A DNA stretch of 64,000 bases from Choricystis sp. odSpoLacu1 (GCA_958009055.1 OY253650.1:558001-622000), one strand, 5' to 3'. Numbered from the stretch's first letter, positions 11,601 through 21,771 are shown. A program made the numbers and translations. Notes: a model not told the origin generated them from the sequence alone.

Positions 11601-11756
11601 CTGGGTGCTCAACCGGTGGCTGAGGATGCTGACGACGCGGCGGCCAGTGTGCCCCGGCCGACGGGCGGGGAGGCTGCCTCGCCGCCGCCACCGCCGCCGG
11701 CCAGCGAGGCCGCGACTGGGGACGAGTTTGAGGACGTGTTCGCGTGCCTGGCGTGA
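8666..11756 (+). CDS. HFM1: MER3/HFM1-type meiotic DNA helicase (SF2, Ski2-like, Sec63 domain)
   Basis: Members unwind recombination intermediates and promote class I crossovers in meiosis. Motifs in order: RFAYFNVVQSDCF (family lead-in), Walker A APTGAGKT, LIDEVHTLSD (DExH), VAVSASLPN (motif III), GIHHAGL, CATSTLATGVNLPA and QMLGRAGRPQFD (motif VI), then a winged-helix and a Sec63-like region. The frame from 8666 ends soon after LDATVTLTRT. The Sec63-like tail continues one frame away as AYGTLIVGTPEDDDLLLCERVALDSF and runs to 11756. The break is a C12 run at 11202-11213; eleven C would join the two parts. The N-terminus is uncertain (ATG at 8666 or 8735; a CTGCAG acceptor-like site lies near 8908). 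The tail is Ala/Ser/Pro-rich. ASCC3 or POLQ relatives are less likely because of the short length and the lead-in motif. Confidence 0.88.
11202..11213. repeat. C12 homopolymer at the MER3/HFM1 frame break
   Basis: Twelve C inside the Sec63-like region. Eleven C would keep VTLTRTAPPPV...RRAYGTLIVG in one frame. Confidence 0.75.
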
Positions 11757-11816
11757 TGAGAGTGTGTGTGCGTGTGTGTGAAAGGACGTGCGTTAACACA
11801 AAGCAAGCAAGAAAAA

Positions 11817-13536
11817 TCATTTCTCCATCGCCAGCACCCCCGCCACGCGCTCCAGCAGGTCGGCCTTCTTGCCCCCCACCTTGTGGCCCGCCGCCTTCAG
11901 CACGGTCTTCAGGTCGTCCGCCGTCAGCTTGGCCTGCGTGCCCGCCGCGTACGCCGCCACCACGCGTGCGCGCTTGTCTGCGACGGCCGCCGCGTCGGGC
12001 GCGGCTTTAGGGGCGCGCTTGGTGGTGGTGGTGGTTGACGCAGCTATTTTTTTGGCGGCGGGCTTGGCGGCCACTTTGGCCACCGCCTCTGGCTTGGGCG
12101 CGTGCACACCGGCCAGGGTGACGACTTTGCGTTTGGACAGGACGGGGGCAGCGGTCGGCGCACCCGCCACGGTCGCCACCCCCGCCGCCGCCGCCGCCCG
12201 CATGACCAGGGGGGGCGGCAACTCTGCTGTCCGCCGTGCCGCGGCCGCCTCCTCCAGCGCGGCCGCCAGCTCGGGGCCCGGGACGATGGGCGCGCGCGCG
12301 CGAGTCGCGACGCTGGGAGGCAGGGGCGTCACGCGCCATGCGTCTGCTGGAGCCGACCCCCCACCCTGACCCGCGGACGCCCATGCGGATGCGGCAGAGG
12401 GAGCTAGCACACGGTCGGCCACCCCCACGACGCGGGGTGCCGCCCCCCAGAACGCGACAGCAAAGGGCGGCGCCTCGAGAGCGTCCACCACGGCCGCCAG
12501 CGGCGCCAACGCCTGCGGGTGCAGCAGCCCCCTGCCCCCCTCGGCCGGCACGGAAGGCAGCACAGGCGGCAGGAGGAGGCAGGTGGGCGGCACAAACAGG
12601 CCTTCCCCGCTGACCGCGGCCGCGGCCGCCGCGTCGCAGTTATCATCCCCCGGCACGCACTGCACCCACAGGTAGGGGGCGGGCAGGTCGGGCCGCCCCA
12701 CCGCGTCCCGCCACTCAGTGAGGAGGGCGGCGTCCCCCTGCCAGGCGGGGATGACGCCCACGATAGTGGCTTCTTCGAGGGAGGGGAGGGGGACCGCGAC
12801 GCACCCAAACAGCGCATCCGACAGGGCCCGCGCGTCTGCGGGGGCGGAGGCAGACGAGCGCAGCTTGCCCGCTGCCTCCAGGGCGGCGTCCGGCGTGAAG
12901 GGAGCGACGCGGGAGGGGGAGACCCGGATGGCGATGCGCGCCGACGCAGGGGGCGCGACCTCCGAGTCGGCGCCCAGGGCGGCCACCGCGACCGAGGTAG
13001 GTCCCTCCAGCGTGGCCCAGTCGACATTGATAAAAACGTTGTCCGTGATGCGGTGCCAGCCCGAGGCGCGCAGGGCGGCGCCCGCGACGGCGGCCAGGGC
13101 GTCCGCCTCCTCCCCGCGCGGCGGGTCGAGGCACACACTCTCAGCGACGGAGCCGATCGCCACGCCCGCCAGTTCGCCTCGGGTGGCCAGCGTCGTGTAG
13201 ACGGTGGCCAGGTTGGCCTGGAGTTTTGGGGATGGTGGGTGGGTGGATGGTGGGTGGGTGTCAGGCACAACCACCCCCACCCCCACCCCCTCCTCTGCCT
13301 CGGCCACCCAACCCACCCCACACCTTGCAACAGTACACGTGCACCGTGTCTCAGGCGGCGGGAACACCCACCCCGGCCCCACCCAGCAGGGACGCCACTG
13401 CGTCGGCCGCGCGCGCAGAGGGTGTGCAGCGCGGCGGCGCCCCCAGCGGGTGGGGGCGGGACGCGCTGTCCAGCACGGCGGCCGTCACACGTGCCAGGGA
13501 CAGGGGGAGGGCGAAGTCGAGGTGGAGGTGGGGCAT
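11817..13536 (-). CDS. SAP-domain protein, otherwise unknown
   Basis: Proposed exons 13536..13372 and 13217..11817, with an intron of 154 nt (GTGGGT...CTCCAG). The start MPHLHLDFALPLSLARVTAA gives an N-terminal helix, followed by ANLATVYTTLATRGELAG and a mixed alpha/beta region of about 300 residues that I do not recognise. Then comes a Lys/Ala-rich linker and a C-terminal SAP motif (KLTADDLKTVLKAAGHKVGG then KKADLLERVAGVL). SAP motifs bind DNA or RNA, so a nuclear role is plausible. The donor at 13371 was preferred to one after VHVYCCK because the latter leaves an in-frame TGA. It converges on the helicase with only 60 bp between stop codons, and its start lies 71 bp downstream of the NO66-like stop. 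Confidence 0.7.
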
Positions 13537-13607
13537 GGTGTAGTGTGCGGGTCAGTGTGGTGGATTTGGGGCAGGAGTGGGCGGGCACCGTTTTTTTTTT
13601 TCATTCG

Positions 13608-15125
13608 TCACACCGGCAGCAGCAAACCAACACACAGGAGCTCCCTCACCGCGTCCAACACGGCCGAGTCGCCGCCGTCACCTTCGCCTTCATCCTGTGG
13701 CAGGTCGGCCACAGTGAGCGGGCCCGCCACGGGCTCCAGCAACACTTCCAGCGCGGGCCCGACAGACGGTGGAAACTCGAGGCGCCCGCGCGCTGGCGCT
13801 CGCGCCGCGCCCTCCACACTCGGGTCGGCCGCGTGGCACGCTGCATCGTTGTCGAGGCAGTGGTACAGCGCGATGACGTCGCCCTCCACCACGATGCGGG
13901 CGGCCGAGCCTCCCGCCAGCGCGGCCACTTTGGCGGGCAGGGGCGCGCCGCGCGGCCACGGCGGCGGCCGTGCCGGCGGCACGCGCGCCCAGATAAAGTC
14001 CACCGCCAGGCGGTCGACCACCGCGTCCAGAGGCAGCGTGCTCAGCGCGGTGGCAGCCAGCCGCGTCGCAAACTTCTTAAAGTCGGCGCGCAGCACGGGG
14101 AGGGCGCGCCCCTCGTGCGCGAGGCCCATGAACCGGCCGCACCCGACCGGCAGCGCGCGCCGCAGGTCGGGGCACGCCTCCGCCGCCTCCTCCACCGCGG
14201 CGGGCAGGGTCAGGGCCATCATGTCGGCCCACGTGCGTCGATGGCACACCGAGATGGTGACGTGCAGCGACGCGTGCTTGCTGCGCGCTGGCGTGAGTGC
14301 AGAGTGCGTCGTGCCGCGCGGCAGGTACAGCAGGTGCCCCGGCTCCAGCGTCGTCTCCAGCGTCACAGCCCCCGCATCGCCCGGGTGAAAGTCGGCGGAC
14401 GATTCGCGGGGCAGCAACTCGGCTTCGCAGCGCGGCGCGTGCACGCGCCACGTTTTGGCGCCCTCGAGCTGCAGAATGAACACGTCGACGTCGTCCCAGT
14501 GCGGCGCAAACCCCTGGTGCCCTGGCGGCGTAAAGTAGGCGTTGCAACCGACAATGCACTCGAAAAAGCCTTCTAACGAGGCCAGGGCGGCACGCACGCG
14601 GGCGCCCGCGGCCGTCGGCCAGCGCTGCGGGTGGAGCAGGCGCAGCGACGCGCCGCCGCGAAACTCAGACCGCACGGTGGCCGGAGGCGCAAGATCGCCC
14701 TCCGCCTTGTTCAGGGTGACGCGCACGCCTTTGTCGTCGTCAAACTGGACGACGTCCAGCGACGTGCCGTACGGCAGGCCCGACGCGACCGCTTCCCACA
14801 CCTCGTCCGATGTCAGCAGCCCCGCGTGAGGGGACGCGCCGGCCGACCGGGCCACGTGCAGGACGCGCTTGTTGAACAATTCGTCAAAGAAGTCGTCCCT
14901 GTCCACGGGGATCAACCAGTCTGTCATCAGGTCGGCCCCTGCCAGCGGGCCGCCCGCATAGTCGAGCGGCTCGGTCGGGCCGAGGCAGGGAGACCTCCCT
15001 GTCTCGGTGTCGACCACGCACAACGGGGACGGGACCAGGCCTGTGCCTCTGAAGTCACTCACTGGAGCCTCCTCAGGCCCGGGCGGGCCGTGCGCGGGGG
15101 CGCGTTTTTTGCGTTTGCGAGACAT
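13608..15125 (-). CDS. NO66/RIOX1-like JmjC ribosomal oxygenase
   Basis: A 505-residue, intron-free 2-oxoglutarate/Fe(II) oxygenase. Human NO66 hydroxylates a histidine of ribosomal protein L8 in the nucleolus; a histone demethylase role is debated. It starts with a basic nuclear/nucleolar signal, SRKRKKR. Visible motifs are the cupin iron ligands HWDDVDVFILQLEGAKTWRV (His and Asp of HxD) and LYLPRGTTHSALT (second His). YFTPPGHQGFAPHWDD is typical of the NO66/MINA53 group. A winged-helix-like C-terminal region ends LLCVGLLLPV. The ATG at 15125 follows a GC-poor gap and lies 55 bp from the divergent PPR start. MINA53 is the main alternative. Confidence 0.9.
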   Translation of the reverse strand: MSRKRKKRAPAHGPPGPEEAPVSDFRGTGLVPSPLCVVDTETGRSPCLGPTEPLDYAGGPLAGADLMTDWLIPVDRDDFFDELFNKRVLHVARSAGASPHAGLLTSDEVWEAVASGLPYGTSLDVVQFDDDKGVRVTLNKAEGDLAPPATVRSEFRGGASLRLLHPQRWPTAAGARVRAALASLEGFFECIVGCNAYFTPPGHQGFAPHWDDVDVFILQLEGAKTWRVHAPRCEAELLPRESSADFHPGDAGAVTLETTLEPGHLLYLPRGTTHSALTPARSKHASLHVTISVCHRRTWADMMALTLPAAVEEAAEACPDLRRALPVGCGRFMGLAHEGRALPVLRADFKKFATRLAATALSTLPLDAVVDRLAVDFIWARVPPARPPPWPRGAPLPAKVAALAGGSAARIVVEGDVIALYHCLDNDAACHAADPSVEGAARAPARGRLEFPPSVGPALEVLLEPVAGPLTVADLPQDEGEGDGGDSAVLDAVRELLCVGLLLPV

Positions 15126-15180
15126 TTCGCGAATAGTGCGTTGCTGGCCAAAACCGTTTTGTTTTGTCGCGCCCCCCGCC
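15126..15180. promoter_or_regulatory. 55-bp bidirectional promoter region, NO66-like / PPR
   Basis: Only 55 bp separate two divergent ATGs. The palindrome TTTCGCGAA overlapping the NO66-like start (about 15124-15132) resembles an E2F-type site. A TTTTGTTTTG stretch lies in the middle. Confidence 0.5.
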
Positions 15181-18100
15181 ATGGCGTCTCGCCACCTCCG
15201 CCCACCCTGGCGGGCGACGGCACAACATACACGGCACCCGACACCGCACCCAGCGCGACCCCCTCCGCCACACGCCGCCGCACCAAACGCACACGCGGCG
15301 CGCCCCCATGCGCGCCCTCCCTCCCTCCCCACCGACACCGGGCGCGCCCTGGCCGCCCTGGACAGAGCACTGCTGCACGGCCACTCTGGAAAAATCGTAG
15401 CCCTGGCCTCGGACTTGCGGGCCCGGCTGGCGGCTGACCGCGGGCTGAATGTCGCGTCACCTGCCGCAGCTGACGCGCTGGCCGACGTGCTGCAAGGGCG
15501 GGGCCGGTCCACGCGCGCGTTTGAGCTGCTGGTGCGTGGCGACGCCAGTGGGGCGGCTGCTGTGGCGTACGCGAGGCTGCTGCCTCGCGACTTGGCGCCG
15601 CTGCGGCGCGCGCTGCTACGCGCGGCGGCCGCGTCGCCGTCTGTGCTGGCCACGGTGGCAGCGTCGGATGTTGTGTCGGAGGACGACATGGCTTGTGCGC
15701 TGTTGGCCTCGGCAGGCAAGACGCGGGACGCGGTGGCGGTGGGTGATGCTGTGACAGCAGCCGTCGACCGCGGGTGTACAAGCGCGGCCGTGCTCAACGC
15801 AGCCATTGGAGCCTGGGTGGACGTCGGCAAACCCCAGCAAGCGTTTGCCACGTACGCCAAGTTTAGGCGGGCGGGCACCGTGCCCGAAACCCGCACGTTC
15901 AATGGTTTGCTGCGTGCGTGCCGCGCGGCCAAGGACGCTGGCCGCGCATCCCGCCTCTACTCCCGCATGGTCAGGCTGGGGCCGCCCCCCGACACCGTCA
16001 CCGTGTCCACTGTTCTCTCTGCGGTGGCGACCGGAGGGACCGTCGACCCCGACTGGGCGGTGGCCACGTTTCAGCGCGGCGGGACGCGCGCGGCCGCGGA
16101 CCCAGGGGCTGTCGCGGCCCTAGCCTACGCCCTGCGCTGCGGTCCGTCGCCTCCACCCCAGGACGCAGCAGACGCTGCCTTCGACGCGTTCGACGCTCTG
16201 CGCTCCGAATACAGAGCCGCGGACGCTTGGGCCACAGCTGAAATCTTGCACCTGGCCGCCGCGGCTGGCGCCCCCGCCGCGCGCGCGCGCCGCCTGGACT
16301 GCCGCCGTCGGCGACAACGTCGCCCCCACTCCCCACATGTACTCCGCCCTGTTTGTGGCGGCCGCCACCGCTGCCGCCCAGTCGGCAGACGCCGCCCTGG
16401 TGGCGCTGGCGGACCGCGCGGGCGCACGTCTGAGGCGCGACTGGGACCGAGAAGTGGCGACCTCCGCCCCGCGCACCCCCCCCTCCCCGCATCACGCGGT
16501 CCCACCTGGTGGCCCACAACGCGTTGATGCACTTTCTGGCAGCCTGCGCCCGCTGCGACGACGCCCGCATGCTGCTGGATGTCATGCTGGTGGCTGGTCC
16601 ACCACCTGACGTCGTCACTTTGAACGCCGCTCTCGACGCTGCCGCCCAGGCGGGCGACGTGGACGCCGCCTTTGCAGTCCACGGCCTGGCGTCGGGAGTC
16701 ACGGTGCCGGTTACAGGCGAGAGTGGAGTCGGCGCGGCCGCAATCACGCCCGACGTTGAAACTTTTGGTGGGCTGCTGCACGCGTGCGCACGCGCGGGCG
16801 CGGCCGACGACGCGGCCGCCGTCATGGCAGCCATGGCGGACGCGGGGATTGCGCCGTCTGTGCAGGCTTATACATCGTATATGTCTGCTTTAGTGGCAGC
16901 CGAAGCACGTGCCTCTACAGCCGACGCCGACACCGGGTTCTCGCGCGAGCGCCGCACCCCTCCCCACGGCGGCGCCGTCGCCGTTGCCACCGCCGTCCTC
17001 GACGACATGCTGGCTGCTGGCCTGGCCCCCACCGCCGTCACGTACGGCGTGCTGCTGTCCGCTGCCTCGGCTGCGGGCGACGCAGACGCAGCACTAAGAT
17101 TTTACTCTGACGCCGCCGACCGAGGCGTCGCCCTCACCGATGAATGCCACGCCAAGCTGGCCATTGCCGTGTCCAACGCGGGCAGGCCCGACGACGCCCT
17201 GGCCGCCGTGCGCAGCGTGGCACATGGCCGGCGCGGCGCGGCGGGGCCGGCGCTCAACTCGCTCGCGCGCGCGCTGGCCGCGCGCGGCCGTGCGCCGCGC
17301 GCGCTGCGCGTTTTGTCCCTCACCCGCACCATGGGGTTGGACGTAGCTCCTGCCACTCTGGACGCGTTGTTGTGTGCGTGTGCCACTGACGGTGCCCTGG
17401 CCGATGCCGAAGCTTTAGCCCACGAAATGGCCGACCTGGGCGTCGCGCCCTCCCGCGCCTCGGGCTCAGCCCTCATCGTCGCCCTCGTCGACGCCGGCCG
17501 CCTCGCGCCCGCCCTGCGCGTCTATGCCGATATGACGCGCGGCGAGCTGGCCCCCCACCCCCCCGCGGCGGAGGGGGGGGACCCGTCGGCGCGCGCCGCG
17601 CGCGTGCCGCGGCGCGGCGCGCGCGTGCGTGATCCGGCGTCGACACGGTCGCGCAGGGCGGCTGGAGCCGAGCCGCCTGCCCTAGCATCTTTAGTCGCTG
17701 GCATGGCGCGTGCGGGGGATGTGGAGGGCGCGTTCAGACTGTACGCTGGCGCGCTGCGCCCTCGCGCGGTCGCCGTGGCGGCCGCCACCGCGTCGGCCGC
17801 GTCGCGCGCCGCGGACAAACTGCCTCCCGCCCCTCCTCCACCAGGCACGGAACGCGCATGGGCTGCGCTCATCGAGGGTGCCTGTGCCACCGGCCGCGTG
17901 GACGACGCGCTGGCCGCGTTTGACGATTGGCGCGCGGCGGCCGACGCGGCGGCCGCGACGGGGGGCGAATCCCTCACCCTGTCGCCAGCCACGCTCGCCT
18001 TCTTAGAAGCCACCTGCCGTGGAGTCGATGGCTACGGCGACGCCGTGCTGTCGGTGTGTGCCGCGATGCGGACGCAGGCCGCGCGCGCGGCCGAAAGCGC

Positions 18101-18494
18101 GGCGCCCGCCCCGGCCAAACCCTCGCACCACGTGTTTGGCGTGGTGAATGAGGTTGGGGAGGAGGACGATGCGTCATCTGATTCTGCTGACGAGCCTGCT
18201 GCCGCGCCCTGGCCGCCCCTGGGGCCGGCCGCTGCCGCGGCCGCCGCGCGGCGCGCGCTGGTGGCAGCCGCAGAGCCTGGCGCCGCCTCCAGGGCGCGCC
18301 GTGCGGCTGAAGCAGCGACCGCGAGGGCGGCACTGCTGGCCCGCCTGGAGAGTCGGCGGGCTCGGGAGGCGGAGGACAGGAAGGAAGACGGGAGGAGTGA
18401 GGATGAGAGAGCTGACGTCTCTCTGCCCAACCCGCCGCCCGCTGACGTGGCGGAGGCCGCCCAGCTCAACAGACCCCGGCCGCTGCGCGGGTGA
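15181..18494 (+). CDS. Pentatricopeptide repeat (PPR) protein, organelle RNA metabolism
   Basis: PPR proteins bind single-stranded organellar RNA and direct its processing, editing or translation. The leader is Arg/Pro/His-rich (MASRHLRPPWRATAQHTRHP). Many degenerate ~35-residue helical repeats follow, e.g. SAAVLNAAIGAWVDVGKPQQ, ETRTFNGLLRACRAAKDAGR, DVVTLNAALDAAAQAGDVDA, AVTYGVLLSAASAAGDADAA and RASGSALIVALVDAGRLAPA. The tail is acidic then Ala/Arg-rich. The frame changes twice. Near 16271-16290 (C5 followed by (GC)n) the continuation is AAWTAAVGDNVAPTPHMYSA; at the C8 run 16476-16483 it is ITRSHLVAHNALMHFLAACA. Dropping one base at each site gives one continuous ~1100-residue protein. No intron with good splice signals explains either shift. 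Plastid versus mitochondrial targeting cannot be decided. Confidence 0.88.
16476..16483. repeat. C8 homopolymer at the second PPR frame break
   Basis: Eight C. Seven C would join ...TSAPRTPPP to RITRSHLVAHNALM in one frame across a PPR motif. Confidence 0.7.
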
Positions 18495-18707
18495 TGAAAT
18501 TAGGTGGTGAAGAGAGTTAGCTTTGTTTTGTGTTTTGTTTGTTTAAAAAAGTCTGTGATTTTTTTGCTCCCACTTTTGGGCATCAAAAGAGAAAAACAAC
18601 TCGCGCCGTCGTGAGCTCAACTAAATGCAGGTCAATAATATGGGTATCTCTCTATCATGGAAAGGGGCTGCGCGGGCACCGCACGCCCCTCCCTCTCTCC
18701 AACTCTC

Positions 18708-19796
18708 TCACGCTTTGGGCGCGCACCGCCGCGCCACAAACTCAACCACCGCCTCCACCACCTCGTCCTCCCGCCCCGCGCAGTTGTGGCCCACGCCCTC
18801 GATGACAACGGCGGTGCCTCCACCCCTCGGCACAATGGCGCCCGCGATGCGGTGGGCCAGGGCGTCAATGTCGACCGACCGCGGAACGTATTCGTCTGCG
18901 CCGCTGGCCACCACCAAAACTGGCAGCCCCGCCAGCGGGGCCATGGCCCGCCTCAGCTCTGAGTCCGTCAAATCAGACGAGAACATGTCGTCGTCGCCTC
19001 CCTTGGCGGCCAGGGCGAGAGTGCGCAGCGCGGTCACAGGAGCCCCGTCCCACTCGCTCCACCACACGATCGACTTCTCCAGGTCGGCGCACACCGCGGA
19101 CGCGGCCGCCGCCAGGCGGCGGGCGGTGTGCGGGTCGTGCGCAAACCACTCGCGGTCGGAGACGGGGGCTTGCAGGATAGCGCCGAGGAGGGGGGCACGT
19201 GCAGACAATTTTTCGTCCGTGCCGCCAAGCGCCGCGGCTTCATGCAGCCTGAACGCTGTGCGCACCGATATCTGGCACCCGGTGGAGTGTCCCATCAACA
19301 CGACGCCCGCTGAGCCGCGGCCACCCAGGTGTTGGAGGAGGGTATCAACGTCCGCCGCGTCGTCGTCGAGCGAGGAGCACCCCCACGCCGAGTGGCTGGA
19401 CCGCAACAGGGCGGAGACCAGTGACCAGCCTGAAGCGGCGAGGGCGGACGCGAGGGCGGGGAGGTAGGGCGTGGCGAAGAAGCCGTCGGTGAGGCCGCCT
19501 GGGAGAGAAGAGGGTGGAGCGTGAGCGCGCGCATCGGTTTCTTGTCGCCTTCTCCCCGTCCGCCCCTCTCTCTCTCCCCACACACACGCACCCAGAAACA
19601 CCACATATCGCCCGTGGGCCGCGCCCTGGCCATAGATGAAGGCGGTGTGGGCGGCGTCGGGGCCGTACTTGATGAGAGTGCCGGCCGCGTCGGGGGGCGG
19701 CCCCGACACGGTGGCAGGCGGCGTGCGGGGGCGGGGCAAGGGGGCTGCATCCGAGGAGGGCGCGCCGGAGGAGGAGGGAGGTGGAGAGGCGCTCAT
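18708..19796 (-). CDS. Alpha/beta hydrolase, DUF1749 (UPF0613)-like
   Basis: Two exons, 19796..19592 and 19498..18708, with an intron of 93 nt (GTGCGT...TCCCAG). After a Ser/Pro-rich N-terminus the fold begins at HGRYVVFLGGLTDGFFATPY. The nucleophile elbow is GHSTGCQ, the acid is probably the Asp of VVASGADEYVPRS, and the His lies in EGVGHNC. Members are serine hydrolases of unknown substrate. An in-frame ATG at 19847 would add 17 residues; I prefer 19796 (MSASPPP). The 93-nt intron has no stop, so retention would insert 31 residues after VVFLG. It is convergent with the PPR gene. Confidence 0.83.
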   Translation of the reverse strand: MSASPPPSSSGAPSSDAAPLPRPRTPPATVSGPPPDAAGTLIKYGPDAAHTAFIYGQGAAHGRYVVFLGACVWGEREGRTGRRRQETDARAHAPPSSLPGGLTDGFFATPYLPALASALAASGWSLVSALLRSSHSAWGCSSLDDDAADVDTLLQHLGGRGSAGVVLMGHSTGCQISVRTAFRLHEAAALGGTDEKLSARAPLLGAILQAPVSDREWFAHDPHTARRLAAAASAVCADLEKSIVWWSEWDGAPVTALRTLALAAKGGDDDMFSSDLTDSELRRAMAPLAGLPVLVVASGADEYVPRSVDIDALAHRIAGAIVPRGGGTAVVIEGVGHNCAGREDEVVEAVVEFVARRCAPKA

Positions 19797-19929
19797 CGTG
19801 AGCGGGCGGCGCGGGTGCCCGCGTCTGGTCGATTGGGTCGAAAGCAAACGAGCGAACTAACCTCCACTTTCGCCACACGCGTTTTGCTTGTATTATTTTT
19901 TCGTTGTGTTCACGCGGGACGGCACAAAC

Positions 19930-20685
19930 ATGCGCCCACTCACACGCACTGCTGGCCCACACCTGCGTGTGGGTGTGTGCATGCACCCCAATGCGTCAAC
20001 CACCACACGCAACCTCACACCGACGCACGCCCTGCCCAATGACGACGAACCCGACGCCTCCTCCCAACCCTCCACCAACCCGCTGGCCCGCCTGTCGTAC
20101 GCAGTCACGTCCATCTTTGATTTCGAGAGCTGGGCGCCCCGCAGCTCGCGCGCGTGGCGCCTTCGCCAGACGCTGGACAGTGATGAGGAAGAAGGCGCCG
20201 CCGACGCAGCTGCCGCGTCGATGGACGTGCTCAACGCGCGCCTGGCGGAGGGCCGCCGGTCACGAGATGAGGAGGGCAGCGATTTTGAGGAGGAGGAAGA
20301 AGAGGTGGGTGTTGCGATCGAGCCTGCCGCGCCGCCCCTCACCGGGCGAGAGCTGGGCGCGGGGGTGATGGCCAAGTTTGGCCGCCCTTATGACGTCGCC
20401 ATCGTGCGCCGCGACCTGGCCGGCATCCGGGTGGTCGCCTTCAACGTCATGTGGTCATATTTAGGTCAACGCAGTCTCGCCCTCACCCCAGAATCTTACC
20501 AAGATCGGCTGGAAACAATTGCGTCAATCTTGTCCGCGTGGGGCTGCGCTGGAGAGGTGCGGGCCTGGCTGGCCCAACCCGCCAAGCCCAAACGGGGCCT
20601 GCCTGCACGCCCTGTCGTGGGTAACGCGGTCAGCTTGAAGCTGAGTGTCGACTACCAGACAGCGGGAGAATGGTTAAACGGGTGA
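19930..20685 (+). CDS. DUF3067-domain protein, plastid-lineage conserved
   Basis: The C-terminal half matches the DUF3067 family of cyanobacteria and plastid-bearing eukaryotes: LTGRELGAGVMAKFGRPYDV, AFNVMWSYLGQRSLALTPES and YQDRLETIASILSAWGCAGE. No biochemical role is established for the family as far as I know. Upstream of the domain is an acidic stretch (SDEEEGAADAAAASM, DFEEEEEEVGV) and a short basic leader. The start could be 19930 (MRPLTRTAG) or 19981 (MHPNAST); a missed upstream exon is possible because the leader is a poor transit peptide. It is convergent with the next gene (98 bp between stops). Confidence 0.8.
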   Translation: MRPLTRTAGPHLRVGVCMHPNASTTTRNLTPTHALPNDDEPDASSQPSTNPLARLSYAVTSIFDFESWAPRSSRAWRLRQTLDSDEEEGAADAAAASMDVLNARLAEGRRSRDEEGSDFEEEEEEVGVAIEPAAPPLTGRELGAGVMAKFGRPYDVAIVRRDLAGIRVVAFNVMWSYLGQRSLALTPESYQDRLETIASILSAWGCAGEVRAWLAQPAKPKRGLPARPVVGNAVSLKLSVDYQTAGEWLNG

Positions 20686-20783
20686 TCAGCGTGTGTGGAA
20701 AGAGAGCAAAAAAAACAAAACAGCACACAATCCCCCTCCTCTCTATCCCTCGCCGCCGTCTCAACTCCCACCTTCTCTCAACC

Positions 20784-21659
20784 CTACAGAGCTCCATGCA
20801 GCCGCACACCCTTCCCCCCCACCCCAAACCGCATGCCCCCCTCCCCCCGCCCCCCGCGCGGCGGCGGCGGCACGCCCAACGCGGCGACCCGCCCCGCGCG
20901 CGGCGGCGGCGGCGTGAACCCGGCGGCGCCATACACGGACGACGTGGTGACGTAGGGCGACGCCGCTGTGAGTACGGGGGCGGGGGGCAGGGGCATGCGG
21001 GCAGCCTCCGTGCGCGTCGCACCTCGGAAACCGGTCGCAGCAGTGGCAAGCAGCCCGGCCACCGTCTCTGGCGCGCCGATGCTGTCGTCCGGGGCGGCGC
21101 CCCACCCGCCACGCCCCACCACAAAGGCGGCCAGCAGGTGGGCGGCGGGGGTGTGCACAGAGGGGACGGCGGCGGGCAGCACGACGCTGTCGGTGGGCGC
21201 TGCCGCCGCCGCGCGCGCCGGCACAAACACACCCACCGCGCCCGTCGCCGTCAAGGGGGCGTACGCGGGGTGAGGGGGGTCACCCCCCACCACATCCACC
21301 ACGCCGCCTAGGATGCGGGCCTCGGTGGCGACGGGGTCGAACCAGGTGCCGGGGACCGCGGCCGCGTCGACGGTCAGAGTGTCGCTGTCGGTTGATGTGC
21401 CCGCGACCGCGGCAGCGGCTGCAGCCAGGCCAGAGGCACCAGCTGTGATGATGGTGACCGGAGGAGAGGGGATCTTTGCCGCCCACTCGGCCAGGGCGTC
21501 AACATTAACCTCGGGCGCCGCGACGACGACGAGCGCGGCCGCGCCCGCCGCGCGCGCGGACGACGCCCACCGAGTCAGCGTGGGCGAGCGGGCCAGGGGG
21601 GCCAACACAGCGTCGGCGTCGGCGACGGCCAGGGCCAGGGTGAGGGGGTGGGGTGGCAT
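20784..21659 (-). CDS. Hypothetical protein, Ala/Val-rich
   Basis: An uninterrupted 291-codon frame on the opposite strand between two recognisable genes. The start MPPHPLTLALAVADADAVLA suggests an alternating beta/alpha fold (LVVVAAPEVNV, PPVTIITAGASGLAAAAAAV, GAVGVFVPARAAA). The C-terminal ~70 residues are Pro/Gly/Arg-rich and look disordered. I do not recognise a family. An assembly-chaperone or small enzymatic fold could be tested. Support for a gene comes from its position: it completes the convergent/divergent pattern and leaves a 112-bp divergent promoter with ICMT. Confidence 0.6.
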   Translation of the reverse strand: MPPHPLTLALAVADADAVLAPLARSPTLTRWASSARAAGAAALVVVAAPEVNVDALAEWAAKIPSPPVTIITAGASGLAAAAAAVAGTSTDSDTLTVDAAAVPGTWFDPVATEARILGGVVDVVGGDPPHPAYAPLTATGAVGVFVPARAAAAAPTDSVVLPAAVPSVHTPAAHLLAAFVVGRGGWGAAPDDSIGAPETVAGLLATAATGFRGATRTEAARMPLPPAPVLTAASPYVTTSSVYGAAGFTPPPPRAGRVAALGVPPPPRGGRGEGGMRFGVGGKGVRLHGAL

Positions 21660-21771
21660 GATGGTGCGTGAAAAACGGTGTGACACCAAAAAAAGCAGCA
21701 GCGAGCGAAGAGAGAGCGAGCGAGAAGACAGAGAAAACTCGTTTTTTTTTTTTTCGGCGCGCCCGCAAACA

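Noticed and set aside
13351..13371. In-frame TGA in a longer version of SAP-gene exon 1, considered as selenocysteine
   Set aside because: An earlier GTGGGT donor at 13371 in the right phase removes it from the coding sequence, and no selenoprotein family fits.
12519..14576. Long + strand frame opposite the SAP and NO66-like genes
   Set aside because: It spans two real genes and their intergenic gap, and the translation has no family features.
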